Assembly: GCA_030035585.1 (NCBI GenBank)
Contig: CM057475.1
Span: forward strand, 186,001-250,000
Reading direction: 5' to 3'
Length of the DNA stretch: 64,000 bases
Origin: Dugong dugon
Lineage: Eukaryota; Chordata; Mammalia; Sirenia; Dugongidae
Below are positions 63,771 to 64,000 of the stretch, in pieces; the stretch's first letter is position 1, and each line of letters opens with the position of its first letter. Position numbers and translations under genes: made by a program. Under the pieces are notes generated by a model. That model made no database searches. It saw only the letters and a list, made by a program, of their open reading frames with translations, and had not been told where the DNA came from.

Positions 63771-64000
63771 ATGTAACACAGAGGGACTTTCAAACCCAGA
63801 AAGTGAATCGTGCTCCCTTCATCCCCAGACTGAGAGCAACAAGCTCTTGCTTTCTCTTTCAGGCAGGGAAGAAGCTACATGCTCGTGTTAAGCACACAAG
63901 CTATAGTCAGCAAAACTGAACCTGTTCTGCTGTCCTCTAGCTGAAGGTAGACAATCTACCTGTTTGGCTTTGAAAGCCACTGGTACCTTCATTCCTGGTA
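63771..64000 (+). repeat. Partial edge monomer Z, cut by the window end
   Basis: Starts like D/E (CCCTTCATCCCCAGAC, CTCTTGC), then follows F (CTCTTTCAGG, CAAGCTATAGTC, AACCTGTTC, GAAGGTAGAC, CCACTGGTACC) with the TTTGGCTTTG state also seen in X. The satellite therefore continues beyond the right end of the window. Confidence 0.87.

Noticed and set aside
1..64000. Alpha satellite tetramer (4 x 171 = 684 bp)
   Set aside because: The monomer does not divide into four similar 171-bp parts. The only internal similarity I see is at about 207-213 bp, and no alpha-satellite sequence is recognisable.

Overview
This window is one continuous block of eukaryotic satellite DNA. I find no credible protein-coding gene, RNA gene, transposon, CRISPR array or bacterial-type signal in it. 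The basic unit is a head-to-tail tandem monomer of about 683 bp (663-685 bp), always in the same orientation. I count 94 complete monomers plus a 230-bp partial one at the right end. I set the monomer start at the conserved ATGTAACACAGAGGG, which happens to be at base 1; the phase is arbitrary. The organism cannot be named from this sequence. In one type A monomer (1-684) I count 15 CpG, 10 of them within 80 bp (491-570). That depletion outside a small core suggests a methylated genome, most plausibly a vertebrate. I do not recognise the family from memory.

The monomers fall into types A, B, C, D, E, F, G and C2 that recur in fixed order, so this is a higher-order repeat (HOR). The canonical unit is an 8-mer of exactly 5423 bp: B(681)-C(663)-D(683)-E(683)-F(684)-G/B hybrid(682)-C2(663)-A(684). 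Layout: a lone A (1-684); a 6-mer variant of 4077 bp (H0, 685-4761); nine consecutive 8-mers (H1-H9, 4762-53568); a 7-mer variant of 4759 bp (H10, 53569-58327); a last unit that stops after six monomers (H11, 58328-62402). After that, 62403-64000 holds more divergent, mosaic monomers outside the HOR order. Between 8-mers I could find only a handful of single-base differences per unit, so the array is highly homogenised.

The interesting content is the recombination record. Hybrid monomers give crossover points mapped to windows of 10-38 bp; short conversion tracts are visible in H5, H8 and H9; one unit (H7) keeps G sequence that the other 8-mers have lost; and single-base variants are shared by neighbouring or alternating units. 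The right end looks like the edge of the homogenised core: order breaks down, CpG sites are decayed, and monomers are mosaics. By analogy with other satellites, the younger core would extend leftward out of the window.

Possible function is inference only. The monomer carries short dyads, a CpG-dense core, two monomer classes that differ at one box, and splice-site-like signals. No canonical CENP-B box is present. Recurrent short reading frames on both strands are by-products of the repeat: they are broken in several monomer types, and in H10 by a nonsense change.
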